The notes below the pieces were generated by a model. That model ran no database searches. It was not told the origin of the DNA and saw nothing but the letters and a program-made list of their open reading frames with translations. This document shows, one piece after another, positions 1-7,346 of a stretch of 11,308 bases of DNA; the stretch's first letter is position 1, and each line of letters begins with the position of its first letter. Source of the stretch: Isohypsibius dastychi (Eukaryota; Tardigrada; Eutardigrada; Parachela; Isohypsibiidae); assembly GCA_034696485.1 (NCBI GenBank), contig JAQIWT010001329.1, positions 1 through 11,308 on the forward strand, in the 5' to 3' direction. The translations under genes and the position numbers were made by a program.

Positions 1-57
1 TGGGAAAAATCTGAACTGGAGCACCTGTTGAATGGAAGGAAACGACTGCTGGACGTT

Positions 58-2486
58 ATGGATTTCGACGATGTTCTAGCAAAGATCGGATCATACGGGC
101 GATATCAGAAATTAATTCTCTATCTGGTGCTCTTTCCAGCGACCTTTCCTTGTGGCTTTTTGGGATGGAACCAGGTGAGTCTTGACACTGTCCGAGATAA
201 CAAAATTTGAATGTTTAACGAAAGTCCAAAATTATCGGTTATTTACACGAAGGATGATGTCGGTCGTTTGTAATATAATAATATACAATAAAATAACATA
301 CGCTACACTTTGAATGTGACATATATCGTTTTATAAAGCGTAGATTTTTATGAGTGGATCACCCAGGACGTACTGGTGCCGTCTCCCCCTGGAAAATCTG
401 ACAAAAGAGGAACAATGGAAACTTCTTCCTCAAACCGTGGATCATGAAGGGAAAACCAGTCATGACAAATGCAAGATGTACAACATCAACTATACTGCCA
501 AAATTGACGGAATGGCACTTGGAAACAGTACGGAAGTAATTCCATGTCAGAATGGTTGGATATATGAGAATGTTGATTATACTTCGACTATTGTAACGGA
601 ATGGGATCTCGTGTGCGATAAAGAACTGCTTGTGACAATAGGCTATACCATTAATGGAGGTAAGAATATAATTTGTATTTAATGATGCGAAAAACCAGAA
701 TATAATGTAATAAACTAAAACCGCCTTGTTTCAGCTGGCGGATTGGTCTCCATGCATCTAGTTGGATTCATGGCAGATCGTTACGGGAGAAAGAAATCTT
801 ACTTTCTAATTCTCACTGGCTTGCTGATCGCTGCTGTGGGGACCGTTTTTTCTCCAAATTATATTTGGTTCTGCGTCTCTCGGTTCGTAGTGGGAATGGG
901 ATCAGGATGGACGTACATGTTGCCGGTAATTTAACAGATAGACATGCCAAAAGACTAGCGTCGCTTGATTTACGTGTTTTCTATACTTTTCATCGCTCAT
1001 AAGACAGACATGCTCTGTTTGAATATCGTAATATTTAAAAGTAATATTTAATAGTAATATTTAGTAGGTAATATTTAATGCTAAAGTTATACTTATATTT
1101 AATATGTAATATTTAATTTAACATTATTTATATTACTAATATTATAATTTTAAATAATTCAAGTTATTTATTTCATGTTCTCTATTTTGACTGCAACAAC
1201 CCTTATTCGTTTTCTAGATGATGATTGCAATGGAGATAATTGGACCAGAACCAAGAGCGGCGATGTCGGTGATGGCGTCTTTTTATTACACAGTCTCAAT
1301 GTTACTTGTCGGCTTGCTGTCGTATCTGGTTCCAGACTGGAAGATGTTTGGGCTAGTCTCCTCATTACCGCTTTTGCTAACATTCGCCACTTATTGGGCA
1401 ATGCCAGAAAGTCCACGTTGGTTGCTCAGCCAAAAAAGATACGGCGAGTTAGCGGAGCTGTTCAAAAAAATGGCCCGTATTAATGGTAGCAAATTGTCTA
1501 AACAATTTGAAGAGGATCTGCCAGCATTGCTAGAAACAATCGACATGGAAGCTGCAGCTAAAGAATTCAAGGGTGACCGGAAATACTCGTTACTCGATCT
1601 CTTCAGGACTCCAAATCTGCGGAAAAACACTCTGATCTTAATTTTAACCAACACCTGCAATGTGGGGGTTTACTTGGGATTGACCTTTTACGGGCCAACG
1701 TAAGATCTGCGATCATCTCAGAATAATGAACCCTAACTGGCTTTTTCGGAACAGGCTAAATGAAAACCCACACTGGAATTTTTTCCTTTCCGCGATTGCT
1801 GAAATGCCCGGTTATCTTTTCACAAGTGTCATGTGCAACAAGCTCGGTCGGCGATTTTCATTGTTCAGCACCATGATGTTGACCGGTCTGGCCGGCGTCG
1901 CAGCTGCAGGAGTTCCCGCAACTTCGACGAATATTCTCATGGCTCTCGTTTTTGTAAGCAAGTTCGGAATAAGCATCGCCTTCGTTGTCAGTGAGTTGCT
2001 TGAAGAAGGTTAGTCTCATTATTTTTCTAGAGTAACACCTTGTGACCTTTTGTGTTTAGAGATTTTCCCGACCGTTGTCCGAGCAGGTGAGGTTTTTGGT
2101 CAGATTCGGGCATTTATTACATTGAAAACATCTGGTGTTTAGAGGGTCATTCGGCGACAGCGTTTGTGTCAAGTTTCGTGACGCTAGGCGTGCCATTCAT
2201 CGTGTTTCTCGGGACTCAATACATGGTTCTTCCTCTTGTTATATTTGGCGCAGTATGCATTCTCACGGCCTTCATATGTCCACTTCTGCCGGAAACGGCC
2301 AACACTGACTTGCCGCAGTTTCTGGACGAAGGAGAGGAAATGGGGAAAAATCGGACGTGGAAAGAAATTTTCTCATTCCGTGTACCTAAAATGAACAGAC
2401 ATTCGGTGGAGAATATGGAAACCGATGTCAAAGAAGAGTCTATTCCTTTGCAAACTCGTTCAGTAAATGACCAGCGTAGACCTTGA
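58..2486 (+). CDS. SLC22-like organic ion transporter, gene 1 (7 exons, 576 aa)
   Basis: Predicted plasma-membrane transporter of the major facilitator superfamily, SLC22 (organic cation/anion/carnitine) group. Exons: 58-174, 344-659, 735-925, 1218-1699, 1755-2008, 2060-2086, 2143-2486; all introns are GT-AG and the join is 1731 nt with no internal stop. The N-terminus MDFDDVLAKIGSYGRYQK is the SLC22 signature before TM1 (about residues 18-36). A large extracellular loop follows (about 37-130) with Cys51 in YWC, further cysteines and NLT, NYT and NST glycosylation sites. MFS motif A, GFMADRYGRKK, is at 155-165; MPESPRWLL, after TM6, is at 270-278; IFPTVVRAEGHS, the SLC22 signature near TM10-11, is at 455-466; PETANTDLP follows TM12. 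ATG 58 was chosen because genes 2 and 3 start at the equivalent residue, although the frame stays open upstream to the window edge. Exon 6 is only 27 bp. Substrate cannot be told from sequence. Family assignment is secure. Confidence 0.93.
926..1217 (+). other. Expanded AT-rich intron 3 of transporter gene 1
   Basis: This 292-bp intron is the longest in the window. It starts GTAATT after codon Pro208 (phase 0) and ends TTTCTAG before MMIAMEIIGPEP. It is dominated by A and T and includes a short repeat cluster, annotated separately. It holds no coding content I would defend. Confidence 0.85.
1029..1116 (+). repeat. Cluster of TAATATTTAA repeats in an intron
   Basis: Copies of TAATATTTAA (one ending AG) begin at 1029, 1042, 1055, 1069 and 1107. 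The first four are spaced 13-14 bp apart, like a short degenerate minisatellite. The cluster lies wholly within intron 3 of transporter gene 1, which helps explain that intron's length. No function is implied. Confidence 0.6.
2060..2086 (+). other. 27-bp microexon of transporter gene 1
   Basis: Nine codons' worth of sequence between a TTTAG acceptor and a GTGAGG donor. It encodes the centre of IFPTVVRA, a segment conserved in all three paralogues. Both flanking introns are phase 1, so skipping it would keep the frame but remove a core transporter motif. Genes 2 and 3 have the same residues in a longer exon. Confidence 0.85.
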
Positions 2487-2516
2487 TCGTTTGACTGTTT
2501 TTAAACAGTTTAATCA

Positions 2517-2526
2517 AATAAATAAA
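2517..2526 (+). terminator. Polyadenylation signals of transporter gene 1
   Basis: Two overlapping AATAAA hexamers lie about 30 nt after the stop codon of transporter gene 1, in an A-rich context. This is the usual position for a short 3' UTR. Confidence 0.7.
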
Positions 2527-2764
2527 ACAAGAACTGCAGTGGTGTCGTATGACTTCTCTGATCAAAATATCGGCAACATGAATCACCATTTACAGAAGTA
2601 ATATGAGTAAAGCTGAGTGTGCGATACCGCACTCCCGTAAATCGTAAACAATATGACCAAGAACTTTTAAGCAGAAGTGAAAACAACCATGTAAGGAAAA
2701 CACTTGTTTACTGCGTATACCGGATATGGCATTTCCATAAAATCTCACATTTATTTTCATTTAT

Positions 2765-2770
2765 TATAAA
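2765..2770 (+). promoter_or_regulatory. TATA-like element upstream of peptide gene A
   Basis: TATAAA lies 19 nt before the first in-frame ATG (2784) and 37-40 nt before the next two (2802 and 2805). If it sets transcription about 30 bp downstream, the mRNA would start after 2784 and translation would begin at 2802 or 2805. This is inference from spacing alone. Confidence 0.35.
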
Positions 2771-2783
2771 TCCTTCTCATTGC

Positions 2784-3076
2784 ATGCGTGATCGATGCAA
2801 AATGATGCTGCTATACGTTCTTTTTGTTATTATTGTCGTATCAGAAGCCGTCCCTGTTCAGGAACGGGAGGACCCATTAATTCGAAGCGACATCTCACAC
2901 CGTATGTGCTCATATTTAACATGTGTGCGGGAACTTCCGTTGCTGAATTTTGTTTTATTATTTCAGAAGGATCTTTACAATGGCGAACGAATCCTCGGAG
3001 TGGCTGCTGTCAGTGTGTTCGTCACCCTTGTTACTGCGTATGTGAACCGTTTACATATCTTCCTCGGGATAAATGA
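2784..3076 (+). CDS. Secreted six-cysteine mini-peptide A (2 exons)
   Basis: Small predicted secreted peptide of unknown function. Exon 1 is 2784-2901, the intron 2902-2966 (65 bp, GTATGT to TTTCAG, phase 1), exon 2 2967-3076; 75 aa from ATG 2784, or 69 or 68 aa from 2802 or 2805. The hydrophobic stretch LLYVLFVIIVVSEA followed by VPVQ is a good signal peptide with a small residue at the cleavage site. Then come an acidic spacer, a polar stretch and the cluster CCQCVRHPCYCVC at residues 53-65, six cysteines in 13 residues, and a short tail. Support comes from peptide gene B downstream, which has the same plan: signal exon, phase-1 intron of identical length, terminal six-cysteine cluster beginning at residue 53. 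CxC spacing could suit metal binding or tight disulfides; neither can be decided. Reading through the intron stays open, so transcript evidence is needed. I do not recognise the family. Confidence 0.6.
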
Positions 3077-3378
3077 ACGACAGCACGTGCGAACGATTTA
3101 TTACGATAATCCAGACCGAAATTCTTTAGATCCCATCATGGATTCACAGCATAACTGTTCAGTGTACAGCGTTTTTAATCGGACAAGCCATGACATATTG
3201 TATAGCCTATTTTTAGCTGCTCGATATAATTCGGTTATAAATTCTGCAAAGTTTGTACGCTGGTCTTTTACTGGACGATCTTTGCTCAACGAACTTGTGA
3301 ATGTTATGAGCCAAAAAAATGTGCATGTTATACAGCGGAAAACTTGCCATGTAAAATTTTGAGGGAAAATTATGCTAC

Positions 3379-3416
3379 ACTCGGTTGATCGCTCACATAA
3401 AACCATGTAACCGAGT
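3379..3416. repeat. 8-bp inverted repeat with 22-nt loop
   Basis: ACTCGGTT at 3379-3386 is exactly complementary in reverse to AACCGAGT at 3409-3416. The loop is long, and an 8-bp match can occur by chance. There is no sign that it is a transposon end or regulatory hairpin. Confidence 0.3.
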
Positions 3417-3717
3417 ATCGGATGCAGTTCTCGAAAAGAAAATTTTACGAAATTCAGGGGTATGTGTAGACTTGACCAAGAAGCTCCAGGAAATATATAA
3501 CCGCTTGCTTTCTAAGTACAAAACATCATGTTATTTTGCTGCCAGACGAAACAGCTTACGCCGTGTTTTCGCAGTTTGTTGGGTTTGGTATATCGTTCAA
3601 CAGAATTACAGTATAACCTTCCCGGATTTAGCAGAAAACAAACAGTGTTTGCAAAACGCGGACAGTGCATACTGTTAATAAACAGTATATATTCGCCGAA
3701 ACTGAATACTGATCGTC

Positions 3718-3724
3718 TTATAAG
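3718..3724 (+). promoter_or_regulatory. Possible TATA element of peptide gene B
   Basis: TTATAAG lies about 50 nt before the ATG of peptide gene B. The stretch after it (CTTCCTACTTATCC) loosely resembles the one after the TATAAA of peptide gene A (TCCTTCTCATTG), consistent with duplicated promoters. A TATATATT at 3686-3693 is an alternative. Confidence 0.3.
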
Positions 3725-3771
3725 CTTCCTACTTATCCTCACAATTTCTACTGTTAGACGGACAATAAATC

Positions 3772-4037
3772 ATGACGAAAGTCCACGTTTATGTCGTTTT
3801 TTTGATATTAATTTGTTCTTTTGTCATGGCCACCGCGGACGCACAAGCTGATATGAACTCAGCCAGCGAAAGGATCCCGACTTGTAAGTACCATTATTTC
3901 TGTGAACTTCTGACGTGAAATTACACCTTCATCTTACGTTACTTACAGATCCACCAAAATGGCCAATTAGATGGCCTAAACCACCGAGAATGTGTTGTAT
4001 GTGTGTTGATTGTTCGTGCGCTTGTAATTCCCACTAG
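3772..4037 (+). CDS. Secreted six-cysteine mini-peptide B (2 exons, 66 aa)
   Basis: Small predicted secreted peptide of unknown function, a likely paralogue of peptide A. Exon 1 is 3772-3883, the intron 3884-3948 (65 bp, GTAAGT to TTACAG, phase 1), exon 2 3949-4037. Residues 1-24 form a signal peptide (hydrophobic core VYVVFLILICSFVMA, likely cleavage after ATADA). A polar spacer leads to a striking Pro/Trp/basic stretch, YPPKWPIRWPKPPR (38-51), and then CCMCVDCSCAC at 53-63, ending NSH. Compared with A the cluster lacks two residues between the fourth Val and the fifth-cysteine block, but cysteine number and intron position agree. The two introns also resemble each other around GAACTTC. The donor and acceptor are near consensus, making this the better-defined model of the pair. 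Pro/Trp-rich basic segments occur in some antimicrobial peptides, but no activity should be assumed. Confidence 0.65.
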
Positions 4038-4613
4038 AACACCCGATAACTTGTCGTTCGTCTCGAACTTTTGTCTGTCAAGTTTTTGAGCTCATCGAAA
4101 GTAGCAAGCTCGAACAGACTAAATGCTACCGTGCTCATCCCAGTAAATAGTTCACCATTCTCATAAAATAAGTTTTCTGTGTAATGCAACCTGAGTACGA
4201 TATGACACAACACAAAACTGCACTGTTTGGTGTGTCACAATTGTCCCCCATTCCACGTTCTGTATTATTCGCGCTGCATGCTAACTTGTACGTGGAATTT
4301 AAATCAGAAGATTTGCAGGAAACGTGCATGATATACTCTGACCGTTTGTTCGTCCTTGTACCTTGACAGCACTGATAGCTGCTAGTCTGGGAAATGCGCA
4401 TCAACCAAACAATTGCGATACATGCACAGGTAAAGGTCACAGACCTTGGCTATCACGGGCGATAAGGCCGAAAACATCAAATGGCACTATTATAAATGTC
4501 ATAATGTATTCGTATGGTTAACAGTGTACAACAAAGGTCCATGTCTTTTAATTAAACATCACTCTTGGAAATAAAATCTTCAGAAGTTCGCGGCGTCTGA
4601 TGTACTGTTAAGT
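4038..4613 (+). other. Spacer between peptide gene B and transporter gene 2
   Basis: Holds the 3' region of peptide B and the likely promoter of transporter gene 2. Around 4345-4574 there is a weak hint of a third peptide-like gene or relic: a mildly hydrophobic stretch (TALIAASLGNA), then CDTC, a phase-1 AG|GTAAAG donor at 4430, and a possible second exon at 4525-4574 with one more cysteine. No usable ATG precedes it, so it is not called as a gene. AATAAA occurs at 4570-4575. Confidence 0.45.
4491..4525 (+). promoter_or_regulatory. Candidate core promoter of transporter gene 2
   Basis: TATAAA at 4491-4496 is followed 30 bp later by AACAGT around 4520-4525, which loosely resembles an arthropod-type initiator. 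Transcription from there would give a 5' UTR of about 90 nt before ATG 4614. Spacing fits; the evidence is otherwise thin. Confidence 0.35.
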
Positions 4614-6757
4614 ATGGACTTCGACGACGTTCTGCACAAGGTCGGACCATGGGGAACTTACCAAAAATTGACAATTTTTCTGGTGCTACTTCCGGCACTT
4701 CTTCCAGATGGCATCTTGGTCCTCAACGGGGTACGCTTTTACTCATTCCTTTTGGCAAAAATATCCACAATTTTAGAATAGTATCGCTCCACAGGTGTTC
4801 ATGGCTGCAACCCCGGCCGATTACTGGTACTTGATTTAGACTACTATTTGATAAAAAAACATGCAGTCTGTTACCTATTTCCAGGTGTAAGATACCGAAT
4901 TCCGAGAGGCTCCCGCGTGGTGACATTTTCACGGCACTCCCAAAATCCGCCAATGGAAACGACCTGCGACATAGCAGATGTACCTTATATGATGCGGATT
5001 ATTCGTCTATAACCGAAAACAAGTTGCTGAAGTTGCAGAATTCCTCTTTACCGGAAGTTTCCTGCAGATATGGTTTTGAGTTCGATAATTCGACGTATGA
5101 AAGCACGATTGTCACAGAGTTCAACCTCGTTTGCGATAAACACTTATTAGCGACGGCATCTTTCACCTATTTTACTTTGGGAGGATTGTTTGGGCCTATA
5201 TTATGGGGTCTGCTCGCAGATAGATATGGACGGAAAACTGGATTTTATGCATGCGTGACCTTTCAATCAATCTTCTCAATCGCGACGGCCTTTGCGCCGA
5301 ACTACGCCATGTATTGCGCTTTCCGTCTGCTGATTGGTAATCCAAGTCTTTGCACTTTACTTATGGGTTTTAAATAAGAACTCTTTCGAAAACAGAAAGC
5401 TGAATTTTTATTGAACTTCCATGTCCAAAAATTAATTGATAACAGCAAAAATCTTCTTTTAGGTATGACGACTTCAGCGACGTACTCGCTGCCGCTTTTA
5501 ATGGGGATTGAGATATCGGGACCAAAAACGCGAGCCATGATATCGGTTCTCTGTTCTGGTGCCTATACTACGGGCTGCATTGTGCTATGGGCTATTGCAT
5601 ATTATATTCGGTGAGCATCTTGTTGCGCAAAATAAGTGACGCCACAATTTGATCAATTCTTTCGCCAAATAAATTTGGTTTTTCAATAGGCAGTGGAGAA
5701 TGCTGTCGCTCGCCACCTCCGTGCCACTAGCAATTTTGTACATTGTACTCTGGAAATTCTTCCCGGAAAGTCCGAGATGGCTCCTGAGTAACGGCCGCTA
5801 CGAAGAGCTGGAGACCCAGCTATTGCGAATCGCCCGTGTAAACGGAAAGGTCCTCACAAACGAATTCACGGATTCCCTGCCAAGTCTTCTCCGCGAAATC
5901 GACACTGAAGATCATAAATCTCGGCACTCAATTCTCGACATCATAAAGTATCCGAACCTTTTGAAGAAAACCGCCATTTTGGTCTTCGTCAATTTTTGCA
6001 ACAAAGGCGTTTTTATGGGGCTGAATTATTACGCTCCTGGGTTTGGGAAAGATCCGCACTGGAGCTTTTTACTTGCCAATCTCATTGAATTCCCACCTTA
6101 TATATTCGCCCAGTACTTATGTGACCACCTCGGAAGAAGACCATCACTGTTTCTTGGAATGTGCATGGGAGCTTTTTCCTGCTTGCTGGTAGCAGTTTTT
6201 GATGGCTCTGGTTCGTCCATGAGCTTTGTCATTGCTCTAACGTTACTCGGCAAATTCTGCATCACGTTCACTTATCTGATAAGTGAACTTTTGGAAGCAG
6301 AGGTAATTGTTATGTTGCAGTGTGACCTACAGGCTGCGTAACAAGAGACTGTCACCTGTGGTCAGCTACTTTACCACGTGTGTCTTTGCAGACATTCCCC
6401 ACTGTGATTCGCTCAGAGGGCAACTCACTGACCAGTATGGTCTCGTCACTGGCTGGCTGCGTCACGCCGTTCGTTGTGCATTTAGGCCACAGCTACCTTA
6501 TACTCCCACTCTTGATTTATGGAACCTCCTGCTTTTTTGCAGCAGCGTCTGTGCTGTTCTTGCCGGAGACTGCAAACCAAGATCTACCTGAAACACTTGA
6601 AGATGGCGAAAACTTTGGAAAGAAACTCACGTGGAAAGAAGTGTTCAGTTTACGGCTTCCGAAACCACGGAGAAAGGAGTATGAATCTGGAGAGTCCAGA
6701 GACGTGAATGTGATTCTCCTTGAAAACCCCAAAGCTCCAATTCCTTCTGACCCATGA
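4614..6757 (+). CDS. SLC22-like organic ion transporter, gene 2 (6 exons, 575 aa)
   Basis: Second tandem SLC22-type MFS transporter. Exons: 4614-4730, 4795-4826, 4885-5336, 5463-5610, 5690-6302, 6392-6757; the join is 1728 nt, in frame throughout. It starts MDFDDVLHKVGPWGTYQK and exon 1 has 39 codons exactly as in gene 1. Exon 2 is only 32 bp and carries VFMAATPADYW; Cys51 follows in exon 3. The extracellular loop has NSS and NST sites and ends FNLVCDKHLL. Motif A GLLADRYGRKT is at 158-168, PESPRWLL starts at 275, TFPTVIRSEGNS is at 455-466, and PETANQDLPETL follows TM12. The last intron splits after a complete Glu codon (phase 0), whereas genes 1 and 3 split the equivalent Glu codon in phase 1. 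The C-terminal tail keeps the TWKEVFSLRLPK segment shared with its paralogues. Substrate unknown. No good AATAAA is visible close to the stop. Confidence 0.92.
4795..4826 (+). other. 32-bp microexon of transporter gene 2
   Basis: Between a CCACAG acceptor and a GTACTT donor. It encodes VFMAATPADY plus two bases of the Trp codon, aligning with VYMVATPDDFW in gene 3 and IFMSGSPRTYW in gene 1. Reading on past the donor meets TAG within four codons, which supports splicing here. Confidence 0.85.
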
Positions 6758-7346
6758 CCATGAGCTGATGCCGCAACGATCCAGACTTGCCTCTTCAATC
6801 ACGCACGAACCAGTATCCCCATCACACTATTCACACGCAGATCTATTTTGGATTCAACGAGCTGGACGAACAGTATTATAAATCTCGGACAGACACTACC
6901 TTAGTTAGTTTCACACAGAAGCGTCTGATTGACGGCATTGACCCAGTTACTGGGTGGGAAAAAGGTTTCTTGGTATTATGTAATCTAAAATCTGCCAGAC
7001 TACACATGCAGCGCATTACTATCAATGGTCATTTACCAGATATCAGAATTTGATTAGAGACGTTGTTTGTTGTTTCTCAGTTCAGCTGTTAAGACGATCA
7101 CGCTTTCGCGATATTGGCTGATAATGACCTCGAAAGAGCAAGCGCTCTGCTTTGATTTTCATTCGCGGAACATGCGATTAGTCCACGATCGAATTTGGTT
7201 AATAAACTTAACAAGTGTTCAGAACTTTTCAGTCACGACGAACGGTTGAATTCACCGTGAATGGTGAATATTATCCTGACGATGTCAAAAAACACGTGTT
7301 CGGCCCCAGTTTATTATTCGTACGGGAAATCCACGGAAAAGAAAAT
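6758..7346 (+). other. Spacer between transporter genes 2 and 3
   Basis: No gene recognised on either strand; open frames lack ATG starts or family motifs. TATAAA at 6877-6882 is too far from ATG 7347 to be an obvious promoter unless there is a long leader. AATAAA at 7201-7206 is the first clear polyadenylation hexamer after transporter gene 2, implying a 3' UTR of about 450 nt if used. Confidence 0.5.

Larger units (their letters stand above)
2487..2783 (+). other. 3' end of transporter gene 1 and upstream region of peptide gene A
   Basis: After the stop at 2486 there are overlapping AATAAA signals at 2517-2522 and 2521-2526, close enough to be the cleavage/polyadenylation signal of transporter gene 1. 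The rest is AT-rich and holds TATAAA at 2765-2770 just before peptide gene A. No further gene is visible. Confidence 0.6.
3077..3771 (+). other. Spacer between peptide genes A and B
   Basis: No convincing gene on either strand. The open frames here lack ATG starts, recognisable motifs or supporting splice structure. Features seen: an 8-bp inverted repeat at 3379-3416, an AATAAA at 3677-3682, a TATATATT at 3686-3693, a TTATAAG at 3718-3724 and another AATAAA at 3764-3769 just before peptide gene B. The spacer probably holds the 3' UTR of A and the promoter of B. Confidence 0.5.

Noticed and set aside
1168-1660. Minus-strand and alternative-frame ORFs over exon 4 of transporter gene 1
   Set aside because: They are shadows of the transporter coding sequence in other frames.
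2619-3362. A 247-codon open frame on the + strand through peptide gene A
   Set aside because: It has no ATG until 2784 and no recognisable domain after 2901. The spliced alternative gives a compact secreted peptide matching its neighbour in structure, so the long read-through is probably chance openness.
3101-3406. 101-codon minus-strand frame in the spacer between peptide genes
   Set aside because: No domain, no splice support and no paralogue in the window. One such frame is expected by chance in about 700 bp.
4135-4440. Cysteine-containing 101-codon frame on the minus strand
   Set aside because: It starts with GTG, its cysteines are scattered without pattern, and it has no signal peptide or splice support.
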